A DNA stretch of 64,000 nt from Gelatoporia subvermispora B (GCA_000320605.2 KB445805.1:719430-783429), one strand, 5' to 3'; shown: positions 35,245 to 48,244, numbered from the stretch's first letter. Program-made: numbers and translations. The notes: generated by a model from the letters alone, not told the origin.

Positions 35245-36028
35245 TTACTCGTCGTCGTCCGCGAGCTGGAGGCGCTGGGGGACGATCTCGATCCAGTAGC
35301 CGTCGGGGTCGAGGATGAAGGCGATGTGGCGCATGGAGCCGTCGGTGAGGCGCTTCTTGAAGGGGACGCCGAGCGCCTCGAAGCGCGCGCAGGCAGCCTG
35401 GACGTCCGGGACGGTGATGGCGATGTGGCCGAAGCCCTTGCCCGGCTCGGTGTTCCCCGAGGCGTACCCCGCGAAGGACGCGTCCGACTCGGTGCCGTGG
35501 TTGTGCGTGAGCTCGAGCACGCCTGGGGTGAGTGGGTGAGTGTGGGCGCGTGGAGGTGGAATGGAGTAAGAGGGGAAAGGGACGGACCTTCGCGGTTGAA
35601 ACGCGAGTTCTTCTTCTCGCGGTCGGTGAGCGTGCCGCCGGAGTGGTCGTACGCGAAGAAGTAGAGCGTGAAAGACTCGAACTTGGCCTCTGCACTCAGC
35701 AAGTATCGGCAGTGTGAGCGTCGCGATGTCTCATGCTGCACGAATTAGCGACGCACCCGAGAGGAGTTCCATGCCGAGCACCTGCGGATTGACGGAAGTG
35801 TCAGCGCTGGCGCCGCCGGATCTGTGCGAGACACGCGAGAGGGTCGCGGGAGGGCTGTTTACGTACCTCTGTGTAGAACTGGATGGATCTCTTGGGATCC
35901 TTGATGCGAATCATAGTATGGTTGAACTGCCGTGAGCGACGTGAGCATCGTCAATGTTTGGTGTGTTCATAAAGTTATGCATGCTGTATGCGTACCTGGT
36001 AACCAGCGGTCTCTGCAGAGCGAGTCAT
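35245..36028 (-). CDS. GLO1: Lactoylglutathione lyase (glyoxalase I)
   Basis: Isomerises the methylglyoxal-glutathione hemithioacetal to S-lactoylglutathione in the cytosol, detoxifying methylglyoxal. Exons 35996-36028, 35867-35926, 35757-35781, 35588-35689 and 35245-35522 give 165 aa, a single-domain enzyme. Visible landmarks are [25 protein letters not shown], the [19 protein letters not shown] loop, [10 protein letters not shown] (metal-ligand Glu), [10 protein letters not shown] (metal-ligand His) and [10 protein letters not shown] (metal-ligand/catalytic Glu). All expected ligand positions are present. Exon 3 is only 25 nt. Confidence 0.95.
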
Positions 36029-36343
36029 GGCGGGCAGTATGAGCTAGGGCGAGCTCGGGGAGGAAGACTATGTCTGTGAAGGAGGTAAGAGAGGAAAGAA
36101 ATCTGAGGGTTTAGCGAGGCTTGCTGAGCAAGCACAGAGCTTTCGAGAGGCCGCGAGAGAAATACAGTATGACGCAACCACATGCACATGGGATCGACAA
36201 CATTGATTATCTCCTACTACCGTGATTGTGCCTTGTGTCTGTGCATATTCTATATTCTATATTCTGACAGCGCGATGCGAGAAAAAGGTGAGCTTGTCAC
36301 CATCGACAGGTTGCAGGCTGCCATGCAGATGAAGAAAAATTAA

Positions 36344-36453
36344 CGACACCAGTGAGATTTGAACTCACGCTCCCATAGGGAAACAGATGTTCGGAAGACG
36401 GCCAAATGTACCACCGTTCGAATCTGTCGCCTTAACCACTCGGCCATAGTGCC
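36344..36453 (-). tRNA. tRNA-Ser (anticodon CGA) with intron
   Basis: On the minus strand the sequence starts GGCACTATGGCCGAGTGGTT (acceptor strand and D-arm with A box). It has an ACAGA/TCTGT anticodon stem and loop TTCGAA followed by a ~28-nt intron after the base 3' of the anticodon. A long variable arm (TTCCCTATGGGAG), B box GTTCAAATC and 3' end TGGTGTCG follow. The long variable arm and CGA anticodon identify serine. No CCA is encoded, as usual in eukaryotes. Confidence 0.93.
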
Positions 36454-36571
36454 ATACTGAAATTTTGCGCACGGCACATTCTGAGAGTGCACCATTGGTA
36501 GACACCCGTTCTGCCCGCCCTGCTTAAGCAGTGACCTCTCCCAGTTCTAACTCGTCCAATACAGCACCGCA

Positions 36572-37578
36572 ATGCCACTACAAAAACGCCCTCCGTGCCA
36601 GGTTTGCTGCGCGAACGAGTCAAAGTATACTTGCGCGAAATGCATGGTGTTATAGTACTCTTCCTCCCCGCACTGCGTGTCCAAGCCCGACTAATGTGCG
36701 GTGCCTCCTAGCTGTTCTATCCCCTGCTTCAAATCGCATAAAGGTGAGAGGCATAACAATCTGCTCGTATCGCGGAGGCTCACGGAATGCTAGAAAACTC
36801 GTGCCGACCAGATGCATCAGCGAATGCGACAAGTGACCAGGCGCCACAGCGTACTCTGCTAGAAGCCGGCGCAACAGACGGTACGCAGAGTCTCTTCTTC
36901 CGGCGGTACGAGCCTGAGTAGTCGGCTATAGATGTTCCAACGGCGAGCACGTCCACTCCCCCAACTCCGCCTCCGCCACCTGCAGACCCGCGGCCCATAA
37001 CTCCCCCGCCTGCCCTCCGCCCGCTCACCGCGCTCAACTGGCCGTACGTCCCTGAAGAGTCCGCGTTTCCCGATCCGCTCAAGCGCGACGACCCCAAGAT
37101 GCTGCAGCTACACCAATATGAAGCTATCGGTGCGTCTGCTCACTCTTCTACTTTCATCCTTGCATCTGACACGTCCCCCGGCCCCTCCGCATCCCTGCGT
37201 ATCCGCGTCCCGCCCTGCTCTACCAACGTCCGCCCTACTCGATCTAATTCCCGGCACGCCACAGCTACGTCCCCTTCGATCCGCCGCATCCTCGCAGCGC
37301 ACCCACAGCTCAAGCCCCTCCTGCGCAACATCGACGCGCTCCGCGGTCCTTCTCGCGAAGACGCGCTCCAGCGCGCGCTCGGCGTCTCCTCTTCCCCCTC
37401 CTCTGCGCCTCCCTCCTTCGCGCCCGGATCCGCGCGTGTAGACGCGTCGCTCGCGCAGCTCGGCGTGCAGTCTGACGAGGATACACGCGTGCTGCGTGAG
37501 CTCGCGGAGGCGGTCGAGGCGGCGGTACGTGGGGGGCGCGAGGGCGCGCTGGGGCTGGACTGGGGAGACGAGCCATGA
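36572..37578 (+). CDS. HIT1: HIT-type zinc-finger protein (Hit1/ZNHIT3)
   Basis: Hit1/ZNHIT3 acts in box C/D snoRNP assembly in the nucleus. Exons 36572-36654, 36712-36743, 36863-36880, 36932-37129 and 37265-37578 give 214 aa. The zf-HIT finger occupies residues ~9-40: CQVCCANESKYTCAKC, LYCSIPCFKSHK, with paired Cys and a His as expected. A proline-rich linker follows. The C-terminus (LAAHPQLKPLLRNIDALRG) resembles the helical region that binds Rsa1/NUFIP in this family. Exon 3 is only 18 nt. Confidence 0.85.
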
Positions 37579-37935
37579 ACTCGAGTACGATTTACGGGAG
37601 GGGCGCCGGGTGGATTGGTCCCGGACATCGTCCGTGCGCATGTATGACCGCGCTGTATGCCAAAGAGGTCGCCGTACGGCCCTAGGGCTGCTTTGTGGTG
37701 CCCAGCGCACCAAGCGAGCCGGAGCAAGCCGGAGCGTTCGTCGTGGTACCTAGCAGTGTAGACGCGGCGGTGCGGTAGAACGAGGTGTTACAGTGTACGA
37801 TGATACAGCGAGCATACAAGAGGAAAATGTGCACGAGGGGTCAGTACGTATAGAGCTACGAGGATACGGCGTGTCTATTATGAGCAAGAAAAACTAGATA
37901 TGCAGCGGCGCGACCGCGACGTCCGTCCGCGCGTA

Positions 37936-40900
37936 TCACGACATCTCTTCGTCCGAGTCCGAGATGTATTCCTTGCTTTTGCTGTAAAACCCAAACATAT
38001 CAGCTCCAGCCCAACTAACAAACTTCAAACAAAGAAAGAACAATCCACTCACTACATCTGCTGCCTCTTCCTCGGCGGCGCACTCGGCTCGCCCTCATCT
38101 TCATCCGCCACCGCCCTCTTCTTCGCGCGCTTCTTCGTCGGCTTCCCTACCCCAGCCCCTCCACCGGCACCCGCGTCCTCCTCGTCGTTGCTAAACAGCG
38201 CCTCCTCCTCGCCCTCGCGCTCCTCACCGCGCTTCAGCTTGCCGCGGCGCTTGCGCCTCGGCTCGCGCTCGCCATCCTGCTCATCCGCGCTGCCCTCTGC
38301 GCCGCCGCGCGACTTGCGGCTCGAGGCCTTGCGTGTGCGCCGCTCGCGCTCCTCGTCGCTCTCCACGCGCATGTCCCGCGTCCACGCGAGCGCCTCCTCC
38401 CGCGCGCGCCGCCGCTCCTCCGCGAGCTTCTCCGCCTGGACGCGCAGTTCCTCCTGCCGTGCGCGCTGTAGTGGGTACGTCAGTATCAGTACCACCTCAC
38501 ACGACGCTCGCTCAAGTCACGATAATGGGATCGGCGAGGAGTCGAAGTAAGGAAGGTGGGGGATAGGACAGGGGGACAAAGAGGAAGACAGGGGGATGAA
38601 CATGGTGAGGAAAGCGGTACACACCTCCGCGGCCTCCTGCCGCTCGCGCTCCTCCTGGCGTCGCTGCCGCGCCGCTTCGAGCTTCGCCTGCGCCTCGGCC
38701 TCCCACTGACGCTGCGCCGCGAGGTGCTCGTCGCACCGCCGCAGCATGCTCTCACCGTACTTACGCCGCTGGTCCGCGATCTCGCGGCTGTACGGGATCA
38801 CCGGCGACTCGTCCTGCGCGAGCGACGCGAACAGCCTGGAGCGCCATTACGGTTCAATTGTGCGGGAGAAGGAAGAGGGGAATAACGTACTTCTGTGCGT
38901 GTCCGGCTTGCTCGATCGCGCGCTCCAGCTCCTTGAGCGAGCGCTTCGCGGGAGGTACAGACAGCAGCATTTCGGCTGCCTTTTGTTGGATCATGGCGAT
39001 ATTGTACAGGATCGCCTTGTCCCACGGGTGCAAGTGATATGCCTGTGCTCGCTGTGTTAGACTGGGAACGTTGCTCTCGAGGCCGCGCGTACCTTCTGTG
39101 CGTACTGTAGTGAAGTGGCCATCGCACTGAACGACTGGTCCTTATTCGCTTTTGCGTACCACGATCGGCAAAGGTAAAGTAGGACGGGAACATCTTGGTT
39201 GTTGTAGAACCGTTTCGATGCTGTCTCGTACTACGGAACCCATCGTGAGCACTAACCAGCGAGTACGACAATAGAAATGACCTACGCTCTCAATCGCCCG
39301 GTCAAACTCGTCGCGCGCATAATAGCAATGGCCCATATTTGCATACACGCTCCCGTCGTTGATCGACTCCCTGACTTTCGCAAAGATGTCCAGCGCATCC
39401 CGCGCGTCCTTGATCCGCTTCTGCGCCTCGTCAGGGCCCATCGGACCCAGACTCCCGCCGAGGTTTCCCAGCGCATCCTCTGCGGTGACGATTGCAAGGC
39501 CCTGCGCCGCGACGGCGCACATCGGATCGAGGTGCAGCGCCTTCTCGTAGAACTCGGCCGAGCGCTGGAAGCCGCGCTTACGTTCCTGCACGCCCGGCGG
39601 CGAGCTGTCGCGGCTCTCACGCGCCTGGTGGTACTGGATCCACCCCGCCGCGCAGAGCGCGTAGAGGTCGTGCTTGTCGTGGTCTTTGAGCGTGGAGAAG
39701 ACGAAGTCCTTTGCGGGCTTGGGCGTGCCAGATTGAATGAGGAAGTGGGTGTAGAACGCGCGGATGTTCAGGTCGCTTTTCTGCGAGACTAGCGACTGCT
39801 TGATGAGATCGTGTGCTTCGTCCTTGCGGTTCATGTCGGCGAGCACGCGCGCCTGGCGAAGCTTGGCTGCAGAACGAAATCCATACATACACAGGGAAGC
39901 AAGACATGGATCAGACTCACCGTCAACATACTCGGGATGCCTGTTCAGAAGCTTCTCATACGCGTCCCTTGCCATGACAATCTCGCCCTGATCCTCGTAG
40001 GCTCTCGCCAGGTTGTAGAGGATCGACGTTGACATGCCTTCTGCGACAGCTGGGTCCAATCCTGCCGCATCCGTGAGGGCCTTCTCGTATAGCGATCTTG
40101 CCTGTGATGCATCGCCCTCCAGGTGCTTTAGTACTGCAAGGTTGTTCACTATCCGTGGGTCGGCGCGCCCGCCGGCCTCACTCAGCCGCGCCGCCTCCTG
40201 GTATGCGCGCTCCATGCGGTCGTTGTTCTCGCCCTGCCAGAGTTTTGCGATCTCGACGTGCAAGTCCACATCCTGCGCGACTTTACGCTGCGAGCGTGTG
40301 AGCGGCGTGCTCGATCCATTGGCAGTCTGTGAGTGCGGGTCTTCAGGAAGGTGCAGGATCCGGCAGACGCGTTCGAGAAGCTCGCGCGCACGCTGCTTCT
40401 CCTGCGCTTGGTCCGTGCTCGACACTCCGGGTCGTGGGTGCGCACGCAGCGACGCGAGCATAGCGATCGCCTCTGCAGAGCGCTCGCCGCTTGGTTGTTG
40501 AAGAAGAGTGTCAAGGGTGTGAATTGCTGCTGGGATTTCGTCTGTACAGAGTCGAAATGAGCACGAGAGATCAGCATTTACGGAGAACATAGATACCGTT
40601 CTTCAGCTGCAGCTGTGCAATGCCTACAGATGCTACAATGTTGGGCTGGGAACCTTCCTTAGCCTTGGCATAATGTTTAAAGGCGTCTTGTGCTATGCCT
40701 TCTGCCTGAGTGATTCGACCCGCCCGAATATAGCCTTCGCTCAGTAATGTCTTCGTGTCGGCAAACTGGATAACACGCTCTGCCAGCTTCTCGGCCTGCC
40801 AAGGAGTAGTGAGCTGCCGTTCGTAGCTGTCATGAAAGATGGATGCATACTCGTTTATACTGACCCTTCTGAATGGTCAGTTCACATAGAACATTCGCCG

Positions 40901-42094
40901 CAGCAGCATTGGTCTGGTTAGCCTTGAAAGCCCGCTCAACGAAGCGAGTCCCCAGTAGGAACTCGCTCAGACGTTCCTCCTCTGACTGATTCTCGTTCTT
41001 GCTGGTGTTGATAGCTTCGATACCGAGCAGTAGTTGAGCTGGCCATTCTGAAGGGTTCTGCAGGTGCATGGATGATGACTACTGTAAATCAACGAATTTA
41101 AGCTGCCGCTCTACATACCACTTCCACGCTGCGCTGCCACGCAGCTTTAGCTTTCTCCTTCTGACCCATAGCCCATAGACAAAGTCCGATACCGATCCGA
41201 GGATCTGGGAGACACTGTGGGCTTAGTTGTAGAACTCGCTGGAATAGCTTCAGGGCTTGTGGGTACTGGCGGGTGGCATACAGAATTTTCGCCTGTAATA
41301 CTACAGTCAATGGCGATCGGGTGGACTAGCTGACACGACAGACCTTGCCAAGCAATGCCACGATGTTAGTTGGCTTCTGCGCCAGTACTGATTCAAAGGA
41401 GCGCTGCGCTTCACTCATCGATCGCTTGCTTAACTGCAAGATACCTGCGGGCACGGGAATGAGGAGGCTACGGATTCTGTTACGATGATCGACGCACCTC
41501 TCGTTAGCAGAGACAATACATTTCCTGCATCCCCTGCCTCTGCGGCTTTCTTCTCCCCAAGATTGAAAAGAGAAGCCGCGTCAGTATAATAGTCTTCCTT
41601 TGGTCTCTCTGCATGCAACTTGTCTTGTCCTATCGATGATAAAACTCGTCAGAGACGTATCCAGTCCGCCCAAAACACCACTAACGGGCGCTAGACAGGA
41701 TCATCTTTGGTGCCTTGTATGCACGAGCAACTTGCAGATTTGCCAAGAGCGCAAAGACCGGATAGACGGATCCTAACTGGGGGTCATTGTCACAGTCTGT
41801 AAATAGGCACGTTGTCAGTCGAGCACCTCCCCTGCAGATGTTCCGCGTACAGTCTTTAGCCACCTCGCCGATCTTTTGCGCTCCATCCAGGTAGCCATTC
41901 CGCCAGTACTCGGCCGCAAGTGTGGTCCATATCCAGCCTTTACACCGCCCTTCTCTCAGCAAATCAATCATGTCTTGCGGGTTGGGGTCCAGGTTGTCCA
42001 GCTCGATGGAGATGACTTCGCTGAGAAGCTCGACCTCGAGGGACCTACCCGCGGTCGGCGGAGGTGAGTCCGCGTGATATCCATTCGTACTCAT
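37936..42094 (-). CDS. CTR9: Ctr9, TPR subunit of the Paf1 complex
   Basis: Ctr9 is the TPR scaffold of the Paf1 complex, which travels with RNA polymerase II and supports histone H2B ubiquitination and H3 methylation. The start MSTNGYHADSPPP is followed by many exons of tandem TPRs (for example WPAQLLLGIEAINTSKNE, ALKLFQRVLQLSPQCLPD then PRIGIGLCLWAMGQKEKA, ILYNLARAYEDQGEIVMAR, YALCAAGWIQYHQAR). The 3' part is well resolved: 39921-40541, 39286-39866, 39093-39230, 38891-39042, 38625-38835, 38056-38465 and 37936-37981. The C-terminus has the charged coiled coil (QRQWEAEAQAKLEAARQRRQ), a Lys/Glu-rich stretch and the terminal exon KSKEYISDSDEEMS, a family signature. Total is about 1,090 aa. An ATG two codons upstream (42100) is an alternative start. 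Confidence 0.93.
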
Positions 42095-42753
42095 GGTCAA
42101 GTAGGATTAGGGCAAAGGCCGCAGTATTCCAATATGACCAGAGCAGCTGAGGTGCAATGCACGTAGGATCCAGTGACTGAAGTACGTCGACAGACCAAGA
42201 TAGCCAGACTGCAGAGTTCGTTAGAGATGGTATATAGGTCGGGATTCAAGCGATCATCAGCAGTCTTTTGAGTCCAGGGATTGAGCAAGTGCGTTGCTCG
42301 CGTAGCCGCGAACTAGTCGGATGCCTCGGCGCTGTGGCAAGCAGTGCGCGCGTTGTTTGCCCTTGTTTGTTCTCTCTGAGCTCGTCGTCGGTGACAGTGA
42401 CGACGCGCTCGACTCCAGCGCATCCGAAGTCGGCCTGCTCGCCTCTCAGCACCCGCGACTCGTCGGCAACGTTTCCGGGCTCTACCTCCTCGTCCAGCCC
42501 GTCCTAGCCGCTGTGGCCTGTATTCGCAACCAAACTACTCACCGGCCCTGACTACATTCTCTCGCCGACATATCATTCTAATCAACCTTCTGACGATTAC
42601 TGGGACATCCCCGACACCTTCAAAGCGTTCTTATAGCTGAATTGTTCAATTCAACTGCTCAGTGGCTGAAGTCACTCCCATCAATTCCTTAGCTTTCCTG
42701 AGACCTAGGGCGGACACGAGTTCACCTGCATTCGTTCCCTCGCCTCCTGGACC

Positions 42754-45136
42754 ATGACGGTCACCCATCGCAAGAGGCAGCATCAACCAGATGAGATTCA
42801 AAGTATGTTCTCTTCACCATCCTCTAACCCAACCTCCTCCCGATTCGCACGCATCCTACTTACGTAACTCATGCGGCAGTAAATGAGCCTGGTCTGCAGT
42901 TCCACTGCGACAGTTGCTCATGCGATTTGACGCACTCGATACGCATCAAGTGCGCAGACCCAATATGTGAAGCGGGAGACGGGCTAGACGTCTGCCCAGC
43001 GTGTTTTTGTGCTGGGAAGGAGTTCGGGAATCATAAGCGGTGGCATCCATATCGGGTCGTCGTAAGTTGTGGCAAAGTAAAGCAATTAGTCCGCGCTTCA
43101 TTGTTGTCATGCAATCCAGGAGCTACATTCATATCCAATATTCACCGAGGACTGGGGAGCGGATGAGTGCGTGTCACCTTGTTTGATGTCGCAGCGTCCG
43201 ACGACTGAAGTGAGCTCACAGAGAGCTACTTCTGCTGGAAGGCATCTCTCTGCAGGGGCTTGGGAACTGGCAAGCGATTGCGGAGCATGTTGGGACGCGT
43301 ACAAGGGAGGAGGTCGAGCAGCATTATAACAGCATTTACATTGACTCGCCGAGATGGCCATTACCTGTGAGTCGTTCCCGACGTTCTGTATTTAGAGTTC
43401 ATGTCCTCATGACCTGGCCACTAGCGCATGGACATGCGCTTTGACATCGATCCTGCTGAGTTCCAAGAGCGCAAGCGCCGGCGAATCTCGACTATGAATG
43501 TCAACCCTCCCCCTGCACCCAAAGTTGCGCCTACTTCCACTCCTGGCAATCACGAGATTGCGGGCTTCCTGCCAGGCCGACTCGAGTTCGAGCATGAAAT
43601 TGACAATGAGGCGGAAGATCTCATCAAGGACCTGGAGATTGGTGTATGCCTAGAGTACGGCGGCGACCAAATACCCGAAGACGAGAACGACCCCGACGTG
43701 CGTGCTCGTCAGCGGTGGGAAGAGGAGCAGAAGGCCAAGGATGCACATCCTGGACTAACAAATGGTCTTCCCAATGGCACCGTGAACGGGTATCACCTCA
43801 GCGAGCCTCCCAAACGGGAATCTCGTGCTAAATCTGAGGATACCAAGGGAGAAGCTGGCGAAGGAGACGAAGAAGGCGACGGGGATGAGGTTACACAACC
43901 TCCACCAATTGAGACTTCGGACTCGATAGCGTTCAAGCTCACTCTGCTGGAGATGTACAATCAGCGAGTAGAGAAGCGTCGCGAAGCTAGGGCCATTATG
44001 TTTGACAGAGGCCTTCTCAACTACAAGCAGGTACGAGTTTACATGCTACGCTGCATACTGCTAGTGGCTAATGTGGCCCCTAGATGCAAGCAGCGGAGAA
44101 GAAACGGCCAAAGGAAGAAAAGGACATCGTACATCGATTACGACCTTTCGCTAAACTACAGACAGCAGAAGATTTCGAGGTCTTCGCTGCGGATATTCTT
44201 TGTCAGTATTTCATTACACTCTGTCTGGTCTCAGGCTAAATGCCCTGGTTAGACGAGTCGGTCTTGAGAAAGAGAATACAGGAGCTGCAGCATTACCGAA
44301 GAATGGGTCTAACTACCGCTGCAGACATCGAGAAGTATGAAGCTGATGTAGCCAAGCGGGTATGTCGCGGGCGCCTCCCGTACTTGCAGATTACTCATCG
44401 CTTGCGCAGACTCAGGCCAAGGCCAACCTCACCCGCGACTACTATTCTTCAGACCGGTTACAATCGCGTGTTGGAAGTGCACGTCAATCGCTGGTGCCTG
44501 ACCAGCGTCGGTTGCACGACGACGGGCGCAAGAGCATCGAGCGAGACGCGACTCCTAAGCCTGGGGCCGCGACACCGGCATCCGGCACAGGTCCCCCCGG
44601 CCGCAAGATGCGTACGTCCCATTTCTTGCCCTCTGCCCTTACGACACGCCACTAACCGCCCGCTCACTGCAGCTGCGCCGCTCAACCTCGCCAATAGTCC
44701 CTCGCTGCACCTGCTCACGCCCGAGGAACAGACGCTCTGCTCGCAGCTGCGCATCCTCCCGAAGCCCTACCTCGTTATCAAGGAGACGCTCGTGCGCGAG
44801 TACGCGCGCCGCGGCGGGAAGCTTCGCCGGCGCGAGGCGCGCGACCTCGTCAAGATCGACGTGAACAAGACGAGCCGGGTCTGGGACTTCCTCGTTCAGG
44901 CGGGCTTCCTCAAGGTGGGCGCAGCCGAGCCCCAGAATCACCCTGGCGGACATGGCGCAGACCCGAGCAGGCCCTCGGCGACGCCGTCGCTCAGCGCATC
45001 CCCGAGTAAGGAGTCCCAGCTCCGCGTATCGCCCCGCCCCCCGCCATTCACGACGGCTCCGCTCGTCTTTAATGGCGTCTCATATACGCAGGGTTCAAGT
45101 AATTCCGCCTTACCTGGCTCAACGAGTCAGTCGTGA
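42754..45136 (+). CDS. ADA2: Ada2, SAGA/ADA histone acetyltransferase adaptor
   Basis: Ada2 binds and stimulates the Gcn5 acetyltransferase in SAGA/ADA complexes. Exons 42754-42802, 42880-43061, 43120-43166, 43222-43366, 43425-44030, 44084-44201, 44253-44359, 44410-44611 and 44673-45136 give 639 aa. Domain order is diagnostic. A ZZ zinc finger (HCDSCSCDLTHSIRIKCADP, then CPACFCAG and H..H) is followed by a SANT/Myb domain (LLLLEGISLQGLGNWQAIAE). The central ADA region (LLEMYNQRVEKRREAR) comes next, then a C-terminal SWIRM domain (LTPEEQTLCSQLRILPKPYL) and a Ser/Pro-rich tail. It lies head-to-head with CTR9 across ~650 bp, so two chromatin regulators share an intergenic region. Confidence 0.96.
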
Positions 45137-45426
45137 CCTTCACACTAACCGTGACCCTAGCTGCTTTCTTCGTTCGTAGTAGTGTACTCATCATCATATA
45201 GTCTGTATTCTTATGTTCAAATACCCTTGCGCAATTGTATTCTACGCATTGTTGTACCTGTGTACATTTGGGTGGGAATCCAGGATGGTCAAGCTATCGT
45301 AGCCGGAGCATTCAAGAGGTCTTCGGTAATCTTTATATCGATTGGAACATTGGCTCGGTGCAAGTAGTCGTCGTTCCTACGAAACAACCGGTCAAACGGT
45401 ATCCTGGTCATATTGGAGAGTGAAAC

Positions 45427-47575
45427 CTACCAGAACTGTACGCAGTGACGGTGGTTACGTTAAGATAAACTTGATACGCTCGTGGAGTCACATACCTTTG
45501 AGTAATGCCTGCTTCCGTGATCACACCTAAAGGGCAGTGTTAGTGAATTGTCTGGAGCCATGATGGAGTTCCGTACAAAATAGTGACGATTCTTTGCCCG
45601 TCCTTCCAGCCCATCTTTTTCGCCAGCTGGACACAAGCGACCAGATTGCATGCGCTGCTTGAACCAAGGAAGAGACCGTCATTGTGAACGAGATACCGAG
45701 CCATGCTAACCGCCTCTGCGTCGGTGACACTGTGCCGTGTCAGCGCTAGCTGGTGTGAAGATGTCTCTATGGAAACGCACCGGAAGGCATCGTCTATGAT
45801 GGGCAGCGCGAGCTCCATGTTATGCGTAAGCCGGTTGATCCCTCTGGGAAAAGGACATTCGTCACTCCGCGAGAAAGACAATGATGCGAGCAGCTACACG
45901 CACATTCCCTCGACGACCGTGTCAACTTGGTGGCGTCTTTTCGTCCCCTCTGCCTCTCTCCGATCAAACATAACGCCATACTTAACCTGACGTTGAGACT
46001 GATCAGCCCTCCGTCCATCATCGAAGGTCAGTATATGCGCACCTTGTTGTACAGCCCGCTGCCGTCTGGGTCGGAAAGGACGACCAATACATCCTCCTTC
46101 TCCGATTTGAGATAGCGTCCGATGCCAGCAATTGTGCCACCGGTGCCTATAACACGGCTGTTGTGAGCTTGTGTCCATCTAGCGGGCAATGGCACGCCAT
46201 ACCTGCACCCGAGATGAACGCGTCAACCCGTCCGCTTGTCTGACGCCAGATTTCTGGGCCCGTCCCGTCGAAGTGCGCGTCATGGTTGCTCCTGTTCTAC
46301 AAGCGTTCACGTAAGACCAGACGCGTGATCCTCGACACTACGCCGTGTCAATACCTCGAACTGGTCTGCGAAGAACCCGCGCGGCTTCGTCCGGAACTCT
46401 TCTTCCTCTCGGCTGCTCAGGATTGCCTTGTCCTCACCAAGGCCTTCGTGGGCAGTTGTCGTGACGACTACTGAAGAACTGGCAGTCGAAAGCAGGTGCT
46501 TGCGCTGGACCGACGGGCCGTGGTCAAGTTCGTCTTCCGTCCCGAATACCTTAGCACGGTCGCGCGCCATGTTCTGCGGGGAAGTGGCGCCCGTGTGGAT
46601 CATTCTTTGAGACAGCTGCATCAGACGGTACTTACGACGAACTAAGGGGTGTGTGTGTCCGTCAGAACGTGTATTTAAGTTGGGCAGGAGGTTAAGCTCA
46701 CCTGCTTTTTGTCTACAATACTTGCGGGCCTGACGCGTTCAATATCGGCACCGAGGGCGAGAAGTGCCTTGACTTTTTCCTCCGCCACATCGTCAGGCAT
46801 GATGATGGCTTCGTGACCGGCGAGGTCAGCCTTTAAGGGGATCCGCAACGTTTCGGTCGTACTTACTGACTTCGTAGCCTCTGTATAAAAGCGTTGAGTG
46901 AGGTTGCGCCAGAATGAACGAGGTGCTGTACCTTGCCCGAGCAATAGTTGCTATTGAGATTCCAGTGGAACCGACTGTTCCCTCAAAGATACGAGAGCCA
47001 GTGTGAGGATGTAAGAGGCCCTGACGTTCCGCATCCTCTATCACTGCATTGTGGTTGATGTGAGCCTGATTGTATGCGACGGATACTAACGTAGTCAACT
47101 CACTTCGTAAGGCAACACGATCTTTGACGCTGCCACCGGGGTTGAGGAACTAGGGACAAAGTCAGTACAGGACTTAAAACCAAAGGTTCCTCTGTCGACC
47201 TCCGCTTTCCCAAGGATCTCAACACCTAAAGCATCGCTCAGTGATTTTATTCTGACAAGTGGTGTATTTCCTGGAGGTAATTCCTATTTGAGCGTTTCAT
47301 ATTTACGATCACTTGAACTGTTACACACCGATCAGTCCTGCGACACCATCTACAATCTCGTCTGTACGCAGTTCTATGGGACGAGGTTTGAGAGACGATG
47401 GAACATCTCTCTTTCTCCGCCGTCGCCCGTAAGTCTGCGCGACGGCGGTGGACGTCAGGAGTAAAGAAAAGCCCAAGATGACGCCAAGGATTATATGTCG
47501 AACTTTGGAAGGAGCGATGCCCCGGCTCGCAAAGGGGTTTTGCACCCTTTCCCAGATGTTGGAAAGGAAGGACAT
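45427..47575 (-). CDS. MCY1: Membrane-anchored cysteine synthase-like enzyme (Mcy1 type)
   Basis: PLP-dependent beta-substitution enzyme of the O-acetylserine sulfhydrylase fold; yeast Mcy1 (YGR012W) is on the mitochondrial outer membrane. The start exon encodes [15 protein letters not shown] then a membrane segment ([20 protein letters not shown]) before the catalytic domain, fitting that location. Core motifs are [24 protein letters not shown] (PLP lysine), [16 protein letters not shown], the [12 protein letters not shown] phosphate loop, [13 protein letters not shown] and [12 protein letters not shown]. The last coding exon is nine nt (45427-45435, Phe-Trp-stop). A ~60-residue insertion (for example [15 protein letters not shown]) precedes the FFADQFE motif. 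Not every internal splice was fixed. Confidence 0.85.
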
Positions 47576-47718
47576 GTTTTCCGTTGTCTCAAGACGTGGA
47601 ACTCATGCACCTCTAGTTGTCCACTTGCATACTCATGTCGGTGGCGAGAACAGCAAAGATGGCGTCATCGAAACAGAAATGATAGTTTGCGAATAGCCTT
47701 CTTTGTACATAACGTGAC

Positions 47719-47737
47719 ATGGGGTTAGGGTTAGAAC
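47719..47737 (+). repeat. Short telomere-like motif
   Basis: GGGGTTAGGGTTAG, about two units of TTAGGG, in the divergent promoter region between the cysteine synthase-like and CoA-binding genes. It could be a Tbf1-type binding site or chance. Confidence 0.35.
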
Positions 47738-48220
47738 AGCTTAGCGACAAAAAATAAGCCTGCCCGGCCCGAGGGCCAGAGCAGGACAGGGAAATATTGC
47801 GACAGTGCATAAGCCGAAGCCCATGCAAACCACAAGCACCCTTTGCGGACAAGGTCGCCGTGCTATGAAGGGTTCCTATGGCCCACACTCCCAAGATGTG
47901 AAGGGGCCTGTGCCATCAAGGTAAGTATGAGGTGCTCAAATGCTCGGAGGCTGCTCTTATACTAACGCCTTACGCGCACGGACCTCTTGCTTAGGTAAGG
48001 CCATCGCGTATGCGCAGCGCTGGATTGCACAAGTTGCATCAACGAGGCACATGAGGATTCGGAGGCTCTCCAAGAGTTGCGTAAATGTCAGGCACATGGA
48101 AATCCCTGAGGACCTCGCGGGACGTGTCGCTAGCTGGCAGATGGCGAAGACAGCCTTTGCAATCGATCCAGACCCCTCGTGATTGCACGATCAGTTGCTG
48201 ACTGGCAACCTTCGCGGAAG

Positions 48221-48227
48221 GTATAAA
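48221..48227 (+). promoter_or_regulatory. TATA box of the CoA-binding gene
   Basis: GTATAAAC. A start site ~30 bp downstream would lie at or after the first ATG (48245), so this element bears on start choice. Confidence 0.5.
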
Positions 48228-48244
48228 CAGCTTGAGATCACTTC

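Noticed and set aside
47821..48182. Possible small two-exon gene (ATG at 47822, GTAAGT donor, TTAG acceptor)
   Set aside because: Splicing the apparent intron creates an immediate stop, and no family feature is present.
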